Of a stretch of 34,128 nt of DNA, positions 1 to 8,027 are shown piece by piece; the stretch's first letter is position 1, and each line of letters starts with the position of its first letter. The notes under the pieces are model-generated. The model did no database searches, had not been told where the DNA came from, and was given only the letters and a program-made list of their open reading frames with translations. The position numbers were made by a program, and so were the translations under genes. Origin of the DNA: Janthinobacterium sp. (GTDB lineage Bacteria; Pseudomonadota; Gammaproteobacteria; Burkholderiales; Burkholderiaceae_D); the NCBI GenBank assembly GCA_025356595.1, contig JANXSQ010000085.1, positions 1-34,128 of the forward strand. The letters are read 5' to 3'.

Positions 1-138
1 AGCCTTCGATGCACTTGGGTTGGTTTCGCTGTTAGATACTCAGCAGCGCTTCCAGTTTGTTAAATGAACCGCCGTATGCGGAACCGCACGTACGGTGGTG
101 TGAGAGGGCGACGGGGGTAACTCCGTTCCCTACTCGAT
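1..138 (+). mobile_element. 3' end of a group II intron (domains V and VI), partial
   Basis: Positions 68-99 fold as a classic 32-nt group II intron domain V: a 9-bp stem (68-76 with 91-99, one G.U pair), a two-base CG bulge at 89-90, a 4-bp upper stem (77-80 with 85-88) and a GAAC tetraloop at 81-84. Positions 104-131 form a domain VI-like stem with a TAA loop, and the usual intron end CCTACTCGAT closes at 138. The intron body, and any reverse transcriptase/maturase gene, would lie left of the window. The intron would end just 60-90 bases before the downstream phosphoesterase gene. The assignment rests on the structure; the exact 3' splice site is inferred from the typical terminal sequence. 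Confidence 0.82.
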
Positions 139-230
139 GTCGCCCTGCGGTGCCGCCGCGATGCCGCGGGCGGCCTGCGCGCGGCTGAGGTACTCTATTG
201 TTTTTCCAAAAACTCCATTCCATCGCACCC

Positions 231-1919
231 ATGAAAAATTCTCCGAGATTGCGCCTCGCGGCGGCCGCCCTGGCCCTGCTGATGGCCGGTTGCGCCAGCC
301 GCGGCGGCGCGCCGGTCGACATCAACCTGGTGGCCCTGAACGACCTGCACGGTAATCTGGAGAGCAGTAAATTCACCTATACCAGCGTGCTGGACCGCAC
401 CCCGCACACCATCCAGGCCGGCGGCCTCGACACCGTGGCGGCGGCCCTGCAGGCCTGGCGCCTGGAGGACAAGGACTTGCTGCTGGTCGGCGCCGGCGAC
501 CTGGTCGGCGCCAGTCCGGCGCTGTCCTCGATGTGGGCCGACGAGCCCAGCATCGCCGCGCTGAACCTGCTGGGCATGCGCGCCACGTCGGTGGGCAACC
601 ATGAATTCGACCAGGGCCGCGCCGAGCTGCTGCGCCAGCAAAACGGCGGTTGCGCCTCGCCGCGTCCGGAGAAGGCCTGCAAGTACGCGCCCGCCTACGA
701 CGGCGCGCGCTTCAGCTACCTGGCCGCGAACGTGCTCGACAAGGCCACCGGGCGGCCCTTCATGCCGGCCTACCGCATCGAGACGGCGCACGGCATCAAG
801 GTCGGCTTCATCGGCGCCGTGCTCAAGGACACCGCCTCGGTGGTGCTGGCCTCGGGCATCGCCGGCCTCGAGTTCGTCGACGAGGCCGAGGCCATCAACC
901 GCGTCCTGCCGGAACTGCGCGAGCAGGGCGTCGGCGTCTTCGTCGTCCTGATCCACCAGGGCGGGCACAGCGAGGACTTGTTCGACCAGCCCGATTGCCA
1001 GCACCTCAAGGGCCCCATCGTCGACGTCGTGCGGCGCCTCGATCCGGCCATCAGCGTGGTCGTCAGCGGCCATTCGCACACCGGCTACACCTGCCGCGTC
1101 GACGGCCGCCTGGTGACCCAGGCCGACATGGGCGGCCATGTGCTGTCGCGCATCCAGCTGCGCGTCGACCGGCTCAGCAACAGCGTGCGCGAGACCAGCG
1201 CGCGCAACATCGTCATGACCCAGGGCACCTACCCGGAACACGCCGCCATGAGCGACTATCTCGACGCGGTGCGCCAGCGCGGCGCGGCGCTACTGGCCCA
1301 GCCGGTGGCGCGCCTGGCCGTCGCCACGGTGACGCGCAAGCGCTCCGCCGCCGGCGAATCGGCGCTGGGTGATCTGGTGGCCGACACGGCGCTGGCGGCG
1401 GGCCGCGCGGCCGGCGCGCAGATCGCCTTCATGAACAACGGCGGCATCCGCCAGGACCTCGAGGCCGGCGCGGACCTGGTGAGCACGACGGGCCAGGCCC
1501 TGATGGTGCTGCCCTTCGCCAACAGCCTGCTCGTCATGAGCCTGAGCGGGGCGCAGATCCGCGCCCTGCTGGAGCAGCAGTGGGTGGCCGACAAGGCCGA
1601 GGCGCGCGGCCTGCTGCAGGTCTCGGACGGCTTCAACTACCGCTGGGACGCCAGCCAGCCCCAGGGCCGCCGCGTCCTGCCGACCAGCGTGCGCCTGCAC
1701 GGCGCGCCGCTCGACGACGCCCGCCTGTACCGCGTGGTGGTGAACAACTTCCTCGCCGAGGGCGGCGACAGCTTCCCCATGTTCGCCCTCGGCACGCAGC
1801 GCGTCGACACGCACATCCGCGACAGCGACGCGCTGCTCGACTACCTGCGCCAGCGCGACCGCGCCGGCGCGCCGGCCGGCAGCGCGGCGCCGGCCGGGCG
1901 CATCCAGATCGTTCAATAA
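231..1919 (+). CDS. 5'-nucleotidase/2',3'-cyclic phosphodiesterase family lipoprotein (UshA/CpdB-like)
   Basis: Probable periplasmic, lipid-anchored metallophosphoesterase that removes phosphate from nucleotides or related esters. The N-terminus is a lipoprotein signal with lipobox LMAGC. The metallophosphatase domain shows NDLHGN (D38, H40), GAGDLVGA, GNHE (H124) and GHSH (H281, H283), the metal ligands of the family. The C-terminal 5'-nucleotidase domain shows MNNGGIR and NNFLAEGGDSF, the usual substrate-pocket motifs. Length of about 562 residues is normal. The start is uncertain: ATG at 231 gives a compact signal peptide but has no Shine-Dalgarno, whereas TTG at 198 is preceded by GAGG (187-190) at good spacing and would add 11 residues. 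The phospholipase D-like gene follows after 23 bases, so they are probably co-transcribed. The exact substrate cannot be read from sequence. Confidence 0.88.
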   Translation: MKNSPRLRLAAAALALLMAGCASRGGAPVDINLVALNDLHGNLESSKFTYTSVLDRTPHTIQAGGLDTVAAALQAWRLEDKDLLLVGAGDLVGASPALSSMWADEPSIAALNLLGMRATSVGNHEFDQGRAELLRQQNGGCASPRPEKACKYAPAYDGARFSYLAANVLDKATGRPFMPAYRIETAHGIKVGFIGAVLKDTASVVLASGIAGLEFVDEAEAINRVLPELREQGVGVFVVLIHQGGHSEDLFDQPDCQHLKGPIVDVVRRLDPAISVVVSGHSHTGYTCRVDGRLVTQADMGGHVLSRIQLRVDRLSNSVRETSARNIVMTQGTYPEHAAMSDYLDAVRQRGAALLAQPVARLAVATVTRKRSAAGESALGDLVADTALAAGRAAGAQIAFMNNGGIRQDLEAGADLVSTTGQALMVLPFANSLLVMSLSGAQIRALLEQQWVADKAEARGLLQVSDGFNYRWDASQPQGRRVLPTSVRLHGAPLDDARLYRVVVNNFLAEGGDSFPMFALGTQRVDTHIRDSDALLDYLRQRDRAGAPAGSAAPAGRIQIVQ

Positions 1920-1942
1920 CACTTACACGGAAAACCCTCATC

Positions 1943-3157
1943 ATGCGTCGTTTGCTTCTCAGCGCCTTGCTCGGCGCCGCCGGCCTGGCCCGCGCCGATT
2001 TCACCATCCCCGGCTTTGAACTGGTGCACACCGCGCCGCTGGAAACCACGCTCTCGAACCCGGACCTGCGCGACCCCGTCGCGGTCTGGTCGGAACTCTT
2101 CGACGGCGCCAAGACCGACATCGCCATCGGCCAGTTCTATGTCGTCGGCAAGGCCGGCAGCGCCTTCGAGACGGTGTTCGCGCGTCTGGCGGCGGCCGGC
2201 GCGCGCGGCGTCAGGATACGCTTCCTGCTCGACCAGAAAGGCGTCGGCCTGTCCGACGCGGCCAGCATCGAACGCCTGAAGGCGATCCCGAACCTGGAAC
2301 TGCGCATCATCGATTTCAGCAAGCTGACCGGCAACGGCATCCTGCACGCCAAATACCTGCTCGTCGACGGCCGCAGCGCCTACGTCGGCAGCCAGAACTT
2401 CGACTGGCGCTCCTTCGCCCACATCCACGAAACGGGCCTGCGCATCAGCGACGCCAAGATCGTCGGCCAGGTGCAGGCGATCTTCGAGCAGGACTGGCGC
2501 GCCCAGGCGCGCGCCGCCGAGGGTCTGCCGGTGGCGGCCCTGAACGCCAGGGTGGCGCCGGCAGACTACGCGCAACACGCCTTCCTGCTGGCCAGCCCGA
2601 ACGCCTACAACCCGGCCGGCGTGGGCGACGCCGAAAGCGGCCTGCCGGCGCTGCTGGCCGAGGCCAAAAGCGAGGTGCGCATCCAGCTGCTCGACTACGC
2701 GCCGCTCAGCTACGGCCCGAACCGCACGCGGCCCTACTACGCGGTGATCGACAACGCCCTGCGCGCGGCGCTGGGGCGCGGCGTGAAGGTCAAGCTGATG
2801 GTCTCGAACTGGAACACGGAGGCGCCGGCGCTGGCCTATCTGAAGAGCCTCGCCATGCTGCCCGGCGTGGAGATCCGCATCGTCACGCTGCCGCAGGCGG
2901 CCGGCGGCTTCATCCCCTTCGCGCGCGTCATCCACAGCAAGACGATGGTCATCGACGGCAAGCTGGCCTGGGTCGGCACCAGCAACTGGTCGGGTGGCTA
3001 TATGGACTTGTCGCGCAACCTGGAGGTGGTGATGCGCGACGAGAAAATGGCCCTGCGCCTGGCCGCGCTGCACGAGCAGACCTGGAGCTCGGTCTACGCG
3101 CAGGCGCTCGACGTCAACAAGCAGTATCCGAAACCGCGCAAGGCCAGCGCGGAATAG
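1943..3157 (+). CDS. secreted phospholipase D-like protein with two HKD motifs
   Basis: 404 residues with an N-terminal signal peptide (MRRLLLSALLGAAGLARA), so exported to the periplasm or beyond. Two complete HxKxxxxD motifs are visible: H135/K137/D142 followed by GSQNFDWRS, and H331/K333/D338 followed by GTSNWSGG. These mark the phospholipase D superfamily, whose two halves make one active site that attacks phosphodiester bonds through a phosphohistidine. Members cleave phospholipids, nucleic acids or act as transferases; the substrate cannot be deduced here. The layout resembles the eukaryotic PLD3/PLD4-like and bacterial secreted PLD-like group, which is a similarity judgement only. It lies 23 bases after the nucleotidase-like gene. 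The ribosome binding site is weak (ACGGAAAA). Confidence 0.87.
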   Translation: MRRLLLSALLGAAGLARADFTIPGFELVHTAPLETTLSNPDLRDPVAVWSELFDGAKTDIAIGQFYVVGKAGSAFETVFARLAAAGARGVRIRFLLDQKGVGLSDAASIERLKAIPNLELRIIDFSKLTGNGILHAKYLLVDGRSAYVGSQNFDWRSFAHIHETGLRISDAKIVGQVQAIFEQDWRAQARAAEGLPVAALNARVAPADYAQHAFLLASPNAYNPAGVGDAESGLPALLAEAKSEVRIQLLDYAPLSYGPNRTRPYYAVIDNALRAALGRGVKVKLMVSNWNTEAPALAYLKSLAMLPGVEIRIVTLPQAAGGFIPFARVIHSKTMVIDGKLAWVGTSNWSGGYMDLSRNLEVVMRDEKMALRLAALHEQTWSSVYAQALDVNKQYPKPRKASAE

Positions 3158-3250
3158 GCGCAGGCGCACCGGCTGCGGCAAGCGGCCGGCGCGCGGCTTT
3201 CCCGGACTCCGCGCGCGCTCGTCTCCCGCGCTTTTTGCCTATATGATGAA

Positions 3251-3275
3251 GGGACGCGGATACGCTCCGCGTCCC
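3251..3275. promoter_or_regulatory. perfect 9-bp inverted repeat upstream of the epimerase
   Basis: GGGACGCGG (3251-3259) and CCGCGTCCC (3267-3275) form a perfect hairpin or palindrome with a 7-base spacer, 32 bases before the epimerase ATG. No T tract follows, so it is not a typical terminator. It could be an operator or a 5'-leader hairpin. Confidence 0.4.
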
Positions 3276-3307
3276 GCCATCCACGCAGCCATTCAGGAGA
3301 CCGACGC

Positions 3308-4258
3308 ATGAAAAGAATCGCGATACTCGACACCCACACCGGCGGCGAGCCGACCCGCCTGGTCCTCGACGGCGGCCCGGACCTGGGCGACGGCCCCCTG
3401 GGCGACGGCCCCCTGGCCGAACGGCTGGAGCGCTTCCGCGAGCGGCACGACAAGATGCGCTCGGCCATCGTCTGCGAGCCGCGCGGCTCGGACGTGATGG
3501 TCGGCGCGCTGCTCTGCGAACCCCACGAGCGCGACTGCGCGGCCGGCGTCATCTTCTTCAACAACAGCGCCTACCTCGGCATGTGCGGCCACGGCATGAT
3601 CGGCTGCATCGCCTCGCTGGCCCATCTGGGGCGCATCGGCGCGGGCCGGCACCGCATCGAGACGCCGGTCGGCGTGGTCGAATGCGAGTTGCACGCCGAC
3701 GGTAGCGTCACCGTCCACAATGTGCCGGCCTACCGCCTGCACAAGGACATCGCCGTCGAGGTCGAAGGTGTGGGCCGCGTCGTCGGCGACGTCGCCTGGG
3801 GCGGCAACTGGTTCTTCCTCGTCGCCGAACACGGCCTGCGCCTGGACGCCGACAACATCGAGTCCCTGAGCGACTTCGCCTGGCGCGCGCGGCAGGCGCT
3901 CGAGGCGGCCGGCGTGCGCGGCGCCGACGGCGCGCTGATCGACCACATCGAACTGTTCGCGCCGTCGGCCACGGTGGGCGTCGACAGCCGCAACTTCGTG
4001 CTCTGCCCCGGCAAGGCCTACGACCGCTCGCCCTGCGGCACGGGCACCAGCGCCAAAGTGGCGTGCCTGGCGGCCGACGGCAAGCTGGCCGAGGGCCAGA
4101 TCTGGCGCCAGGAGAGCATCATCGGCAGCGTCTTCGAGGCGAGCTACCGGCGCGACGGCGAGCGCATCCTGCCGAGCATCCGCGGACGCGCCCACGTCAG
4201 CGCCGAAGCGACCTTGCTGCTCGACCCGAACGACCCGCTGGTCTGGGGCATACGCTAA
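3308..4258 (+). CDS. proline racemase family protein, probable 4-hydroxyproline 2-epimerase
   Basis: 316 residues. The family uses two cysteines as acid/base pair to invert the alpha carbon of proline or 4-hydroxyproline. Both are present: C93 in MCGHGMIG and C243 in [12 protein letters not shown]. The N-terminal [10 protein letters not shown] is also typical. Proteins with a threonine at the second position are dehydratases, so the second Cys supports racemase/epimerase activity. Choosing between proline racemase and hydroxyproline epimerase from sequence is uncertain; epimerase is far commoner in betaproteobacteria. AGGAGA at 3295-3300 supports the ATG. No other hydroxyproline-catabolism genes are nearby. 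A 15-bp tandem duplication (3383-3412) inserts an extra LGDGP near the N-terminus. Confidence 0.85.
   Translation: MKRIAILDTHTGGEPTRLVLDGGPDLGDGPLGDGPLAERLERFRERHDKMRSAIVCEPRGSDVMVGALLCEPHERDCAAGVIFFNNSAYLGMCGHGMIGCIASLAHLGRIGAGRHRIETPVGVVECELHADGSVTVHNVPAYRLHKDIAVEVEGVGRVVGDVAWGGNWFFLVAEHGLRLDADNIESLSDFAWRARQALEAAGVRGADGALIDHIELFAPSATVGVDSRNFVLCPGKAYDRSPCGTGTSAKVACLAADGKLAEGQIWRQESIIGSVFEASYRRDGERILPSIRGRAHVSAEATLLLDPNDPLVWGIR
3383..3412 (+). repeat. 15-bp in-frame tandem duplication inside the epimerase gene
   Basis: The 15-mer starting CTGGGCGACGG occurs twice back to back, giving the peptide [10 protein letters not shown]. It stays in frame and sits in a surface-loop-like region before the first catalytic Cys. 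Confidence 0.9.
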
Positions 4259-4286
4259 AGCCGTCCTTTTTCGCGCCGCCCAGCGC

Positions 4287-5333
4287 TCAGGGTTCCGGCG
4301 TCAGGCGCAGGAAGTGGTCGAGGATGTGGAAGTGGTCCTCGAAGAATTGTTCTTCCATGGACGCCAGTTCGGCGATCGGCGTCCAGCGCGCCAGCGCCGC
4401 GTCGTCGCCCGCCGCCAGCGCCGGCAGTTGGTCCATGTTCAGGTCGAAGTAGTGGGCGTGCGTGATGGTGCGCCCGCGCAGGCTGCGCGCCGGGTGGTCG
4501 AAGACTTTGACGTCGCGCAGCGCCGCCGCCAGCGCGGCGGCCGACACGGCCAGGCCGGTCTCCTCCTGCAGTTCGCGCAGGGCGCCCTGCAGCAGGCGTT
4601 CGTGCTGTTCGACGAAGCCGCCCGGCAGCGCCCAGAGTCCCTTGCCGGGTTGTCCGCCGCGCCGGACCAGCAGGACGTGGCCGGCGCTTCGCACCAGCGC
4701 GTCGACGGTCGAGAAGATCGGCGCGTAGGGCGCGCCGCGCCACGCCGCCCGGTATGCCTTGATGGCCCGGTGCTCCCGCACCAGCGGCGCGTAGCAGGCC
4801 AGCAGGCTCCAGGCGCGCAGGTAGTGGCGCACCGCCGGCGGGATCAGCGCGGCGACCACGGCCAGCGAGATGTCGATGTCGTCGGCCTCGAACAGGACGT
4901 CGCGGATCTGCGTGGCGTGGATCTCGGCGGCGTCGCTGATGAAGATTTCCCGCCATTGCGGGAACAGGTTCAGGTAGGCGCTGGAGCTGTCCTTCAGGTA
5001 GCCGGCCAGCGCGACGCGCTGCGCGCCGGGGACGTTTTTTTCCACTTCCTGGCGCACCGCGGCGGCCCAGCGCGGGTCCTCGTAGTAGTCGCGCACGGCG
5101 ACGAAGGCGACGCGCGCGCGCTGCTGCGGCGCCAGCGTGGCGGCGATCATGGCGGCGCGTTCGCGCCAGGTGAAGGGATTCTTGGCGCTGCGCGCGTGGA
5201 AGGCCGAACCGAGCACCACGACGACGCGCGGCGCGGCCTCGAGCGCCATCGCCAGCAGTTTGGCGTGGCCGTTGTGGAAGGGCTGGAAGCGGCCGATCAG
5301 GACGGCGGCGTCGGCTTGCGCAAGCTTGGGCAT
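4287..5333 (-). CDS. bifunctional nicotinamide-nucleotide adenylyltransferase / Nudix hydrolase
   Basis: 348 residues, two domains. Residues about 9-190 form a nucleotidyltransferase with GRFQPFHNGH at 14-23, which binds ATP and NMN; this makes NAD+. Residues about 210-345 form a Nudix hydrolase with a full Nudix box at about 236-259 (GGFVEQ..E and RELQEETGL). The architecture matches the known NadM-Nudix proteins such as Synechocystis slr0787 (about 340 residues), where the Nudix part hydrolyses ADP-ribose so that NMN/NAD can be salvaged. The gene converges on the epimerase with only 28 bases between stop codons. No partner gene for NAD salvage, such as nicotinamide phosphoribosyltransferase, is present in the window. 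Confidence 0.92.
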   Translation of the reverse strand: MPKLAQADAAVLIGRFQPFHNGHAKLLAMALEAAPRVVVVLGSAFHARSAKNPFTWRERAAMIAATLAPQQRARVAFVAVRDYYEDPRWAAAVRQEVEKNVPGAQRVALAGYLKDSSSAYLNLFPQWREIFISDAAEIHATQIRDVLFEADDIDISLAVVAALIPPAVRHYLRAWSLLACYAPLVREHRAIKAYRAAWRGAPYAPIFSTVDALVRSAGHVLLVRRGGQPGKGLWALPGGFVEQHERLLQGALRELQEETGLAVSAAALAAALRDVKVFDHPARSLRGRTITHAHYFDLNMDQLPALAAGDDAALARWTPIAELASMEEQFFEDHFHILDHFLRLTPEP

Positions 5334-5623
5334 GGGTGGGGGCTCCGGTGTGGTGGCGGACGGTGAGACGCGATAGGGCAGTGTAAGGGCTTTCGCGCCC
5401 CTCCGCCGACCGGCGCCGCAGTGTTTGTCGCCGGCCGGCGCGCGCTTTCCGGCGCGCTTGCGGATTTTTGCTAACCTTGCTCAATTTGTTGTTTCCAGCT
5501 ATTCTGGCCGGCATGCCGTCGATCGGTCGCCCCGCTGCGGGGAAGGTGGATGGCGCCGGCCCGGCGCGCGCAGCGGCATCGCCGCCGCGCTCCGGCCCGA
5601 CCTGCGTTCAATCGGACAGTGTG
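5334..5623. other. intergenic region with no recognised gene
   Basis: GC-rich spacer between the NadM-Nudix start and the lipoprotein promoter. Short open frames lack ribosome binding sites and family features. I see no convincing RNA gene or repeat here. Confidence 0.5.
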
Positions 5624-5651
5624 TTGTACGTAATTACAATTACAATAATAT
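5624..5651 (+). promoter_or_regulatory. candidate sigma-70 promoter for the small lipoprotein gene
   Basis: TTGTAC at 5624-5629 and TAATAT at 5646-5651 are separated by 16 bases in an AT-rich patch that contrasts with the GC-rich surroundings. Transcription would begin near 5658, just ahead of the Shine-Dalgarno AAAGGGA at 5662-5668. Confidence 0.45.
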
Positions 5652-5676
5652 TTAATCTAACAAAGGGAAAACCACC

Positions 5677-6114
5677 ATGATCGATTTCAAAAAACTGGCC
5701 TTGATCGGCGCAATCGGCGCCTCGCTGTCGGCTTGCTACGTCGTGCCGATCAACCAGTCCATGCCGTCGCAGTCCGCGAACGTGCCGGCCGCGTATCCGC
5801 AAGTGGCGCTGCAAATTCCCGTCCTGACGGCGCGCCTGTACCCGACCAACGACACGGCGGCGGCCATCGGTCGCCTGAGCGGCACCATCAGCCGTCCGGA
5901 AAAAGGCCATGGCGTGTTCTCGCTGACGGCCGCCAATGAAACCTATTCGGGCGAAGCGACCCGCACCTCGAACTCGGCCAAGGGCAGCGCCAACGCCGCC
6001 GGCAACCGCGGTGGTTACATCAAGTGCGACTACGCGATGGCCAGCAGCGTCATGGGTTCGGGCGTCTGCGTCTTCTCCAGCGGCGCGCGCTTCGACATGC
6101 ACATCTCCGAGTAA
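5677..6114 (+). CDS. small lipoprotein of unknown function
   Basis: 145 residues. The N-terminus ([20 protein letters not shown]) is a lipoprotein signal with lipobox LSAC, so the mature protein should begin at Cys20 and be lipid-anchored, probably in the outer membrane. The mature part is polar, with two later cysteines (YIKCDY and GVCVF) that could form a disulfide, and ends [11 protein letters not shown] do not recognise the family with certainty. The gene has a strong ribosome binding site, its own candidate promoter and a strong terminator 20 bases after the stop, so it is a monocistronic unit that may be well expressed. Confidence 0.85.
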   Translation: MIDFKKLALIGAIGASLSACYVVPINQSMPSQSANVPAAYPQVALQIPVLTARLYPTNDTAAAIGRLSGTISRPEKGHGVFSLTAANETYSGEATRTSNSAKGSANAAGNRGGYIKCDYAMASSVMGSGVCVFSSGARFDMHISE

Positions 6115-6133
6115 TCGCCCGCGCGGCATCCCG

Positions 6134-6165
6134 AAACCAGCGCCTTCTTGCCGCTGGTTTTTTTT
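6134..6165 (+). terminator. rho-independent terminator after the lipoprotein gene
   Basis: Perfect 9-bp stem AAACCAGCG (6134-6142) / CGCTGGTTT (6152-6160), 9-base loop and a run of eight T (6158-6165). It ends transcription 20 bases past the lipoprotein stop and just before the convergent regulator gene. Confidence 0.9.
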
Positions 6166-6190
6166 CGCCCATGCGGACGGCGCCGCCCGC

Positions 6191-6946
6191 TCAGGCCAGC
6201 GCGACGGCGATCCCCAGCGCGCGGAAGGGCGCGATCAGCGCTTCGTCCGTACCCGCGTTGACGATGATGCAGTCGACCTGGCTCAGGGGGGCGATCCGGT
6301 ACGGCGAGGCCGTGGCCAGTTTCTCCGGCGAGGCCAGCACGATGGTTTTCAGGGCCGCGTTGCTGAGCGCGCGCTTCACGCCGGCCTCCTCGAAATCGCC
6401 GGTGCTGATGCCGGCCTCGGGATGCAGGCTGCTCACGCCCATGAAGTACAGGTCGGCGCGAATCTGCCCGATGGCTTCCAGCGTGGCCGCGCCGACGCCG
6501 ACGATGGAGTGCTTGAACAGGCGCCCGCCCAGCATGATGACCTCGATGTGCGCGTGCCCGACCAGTTCCACGGCGATGCTCGGGCTGTGCGTGACGATGG
6601 TGGCGCGCAGCCCGGCCGGCAGGTGGCGCACCAGTTGCACGGCGGTGGTGCCGCCGTCGACGAAGACCACCTGTCCCGGCGCGATCATGGCGGCGGCGGC
6701 GCGGCCGATGGCCGGCTTGGCGTCGCTGGCGATGCGCTCGCGCGCGGCGAAGGGCGCCAGCGCCGGCGAGGCGGGCAGGGCGCCGCCGTGCACGCGCTGC
6801 AGCAAGCCCTCCCTGGCCAGTTCGCGCAGGTCGCGCCGTATGGTGTCCTCGGACAGGCTGAGTTGTTCGCTCAGGGTCTTGGCGACGATCCGGCCGTCGC
6901 GCTTGAGCAGTTCCAGCAGATGTTGTTTGCGTTGGCGTGTCAGCAT
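6191..6946 (-). CDS. DeoR-family transcriptional regulator
   Basis: 251 residues. An N-terminal DeoR-type helix-turn-helix (residues about 6-55, including [14 protein letters not shown] and VHGGALP) is followed by a sugar-phosphate-sensing domain with [12 protein letters not shown]. This is the full length and order of the DeoR/GlpR family, usually repressors released by a phosphosugar. The start is placed at 6946 because MLTRQRKQ is the classic DeoR beginning and AAAGAAACC precedes it. The open frame extends further upstream, but only through the operator region. The gene is divergent from the NudK fusion, with phased GATATTGCA repeats between them. Given the deo genes downstream, deoxyribose-5-phosphate or another pentose phosphate is a plausible signal, but this is inferred. 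Confidence 0.88.
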   Translation of the reverse strand: MLTRQRKQHLLELLKRDGRIVAKTLSEQLSLSEDTIRRDLRELAREGLLQRVHGGALPASPALAPFAARERIASDAKPAIGRAAAAMIAPGQVVFVDGGTTAVQLVRHLPAGLRATIVTHSPSIAVELVGHAHIEVIMLGGRLFKHSIVGVGAATLEAIGQIRADLYFMGVSSLHPEAGISTGDFEEAGVKRALSNAALKTIVLASPEKLATASPYRIAPLSQVDCIIVNAGTDEALIAPFRALGIAVALA

Positions 6947-6970
6947 GGTTTCTTTTGCATGAATAATCTT

Positions 6971-7000
6971 GATATTGCACGATATTGCATGATATCGTTC
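6971..7000. promoter_or_regulatory. three phased 10-bp repeats, likely DeoR-type operator
   Basis: GATATTGCAC (6971), GATATTGCAT (6981) and GATATCGTTC (6991) are back-to-back 10-bp units, so each starts one helical turn after the last. They lie between the divergent deoR-type gene (start 6946) and nudK (start 7028). Direct repeats at about 10-11 bp are a known operator style for some DeoR-family proteins. Autoregulation and control of nudK are inferred. Confidence 0.6.
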
Positions 7001-7027
7001 GCAAACACAAGCCCAAAGGAGCCTGCC

Positions 7028-7984
7028 ATGCCGCAACACAGAGTCAAGATCCACAAGGTCGAAGTCCTCTCCGACGACTGGTATCTGCTGCAAAAAACCA
7101 CCTTCGAGTATCTGCGCAGCGACGGCGCCTGGCAGACCCAGACGCGCGAAACCTATGACCGCGGCAACGGCGCCACCATCCTGCTGTACAACCGCGAACG
7201 GCGCAGCGTGGTGCTGATCCGCCAGTTCCGCTTCCCCACCTTCGGCGCCGGGCATGACGGCTTCCTGATCGAGACGGCGGCCGGCCTGCTCGACCGGGCC
7301 AGTCCGGAGGAGCGCATCAAGGCCGAGGTGGAGGAGGAAACCGGCTACCGCGTGGCCGAGGTGCGCAAGGTCTTCGAGGCCTTCATGAGTCCGGGCTCGG
7401 TCACCGAGCGCCTGTACTTCTTCGTCGCCGAATACGCGCCCGGCGAGCGGGCCGGCGCGGGCGGCGGGGTGGCGGCCGAAGGCGAGGACATCGAGGTGCT
7501 GGAGTTACCGCTGGAGGAGGCGCTGCGCATGGTGGCCGACGGCCGCATCGCCGACGGCAAGACCATTATGCTGCTGCAGTACGCGCAATTGCATCTGCTG
7601 CCGCCACCGCGCAAGGCCTCGCTGGCGATCCTGATCGCCGGCCCCTACCGCTCCGGCACGGGCGACGATCCGGCGCTGATGGCGCGCAACGTGGCGGCGA
7701 TGGAGGCCTACGCGCTGCCGCTCTACGAGGCCGGCCACATGCCGCTGCTGGGCGAGTGGCTGGCGCTGCCGCTGCTGGCGCTGGCCGGCTCGACGCGGGT
7801 GGGCGACGCCGTCTACGAGCGCCTGTTCCACGCCCACGCGACGCGCCTGCTCGGCAGTTGCGACGCGGTGCTGCGCGTCGGCGGCGCCTCCGCCGGCGCC
7901 GACGCCATGGTGGCGGCGGCGCGCGCCCTCGGCCTGGCGGTATTCCATAAACTCGATGAAATCGCCGGCGTGGCGGCGCAGTGA
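7028..7984 (+). CDS. NudK-type Nudix hydrolase fused to a DUF4406/nucleoside deoxyribosyltransferase-like domain
   Basis: 318 residues. Residues 1 to about 190 closely resemble E. coli NudK (GDP-mannose/ADP-ribose-type sugar pyrophosphatase): [29 protein letters not shown] and DIEVLELP are all shared. The Nudix box ends AEVEEETGY with its metal-binding glutamates; the first conserved Glu after GLLDRA is Ser. From about residue 195 a second domain begins with [10 protein letters not shown] and continues to GHMPLLGEW and CDAVLRVGG, the pattern of DUF4406 proteins related to nucleoside 2-deoxyribosyltransferases. The start is fixed by AAAGGAG at 7015-7021. Its place beside a DeoR regulator and a nucleoside transporter suggests a role in nucleotide-sugar or nucleoside turnover; the joint reaction is unknown. 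Confidence 0.87.
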   Translation: MPQHRVKIHKVEVLSDDWYLLQKTTFEYLRSDGAWQTQTRETYDRGNGATILLYNRERRSVVLIRQFRFPTFGAGHDGFLIETAAGLLDRASPEERIKAEVEEETGYRVAEVRKVFEAFMSPGSVTERLYFFVAEYAPGERAGAGGGVAAEGEDIEVLELPLEEALRMVADGRIADGKTIMLLQYAQLHLLPPPRKASLAILIAGPYRSGTGDDPALMARNVAAMEAYALPLYEAGHMPLLGEWLALPLLALAGSTRVGDAVYERLFHAHATRLLGSCDAVLRVGGASAGADAMVAAARALGLAVFHKLDEIAGVAAQ

Positions 7985-7989
7985 GGAAC

Positions 7990-8016
7990 GGCCGGGGAAG
8001 GCGATGTTCCCCGGCC
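7990..8016. terminator. hairpin between convergent nudK fusion and permease genes
   Basis: Perfect 10-bp stem GGCCGGGGAA (7990-7999) / TTCCCCGGCC (8007-8016) with a 7-base loop. It lies in the 43-base gap between two convergent genes. It lacks a T tract on either side, so any terminator role is inferred from position and stability. Confidence 0.45.
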
Positions 8017-8027
8017 GGAGAAGTCGC

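Noticed and set aside
5936-7027. Long N-terminal extension of the NudK-fusion frame
   Set aside because: It runs antisense through the DeoR gene; the homologous NudK start and AAAGGAG both point to 7028.
6947-7255. Upstream extension of the DeoR-type protein
   Set aside because: It would cover the operator repeats and the start of nudK; DeoR proteins begin at the MLTRQRKQ-type N-terminus.
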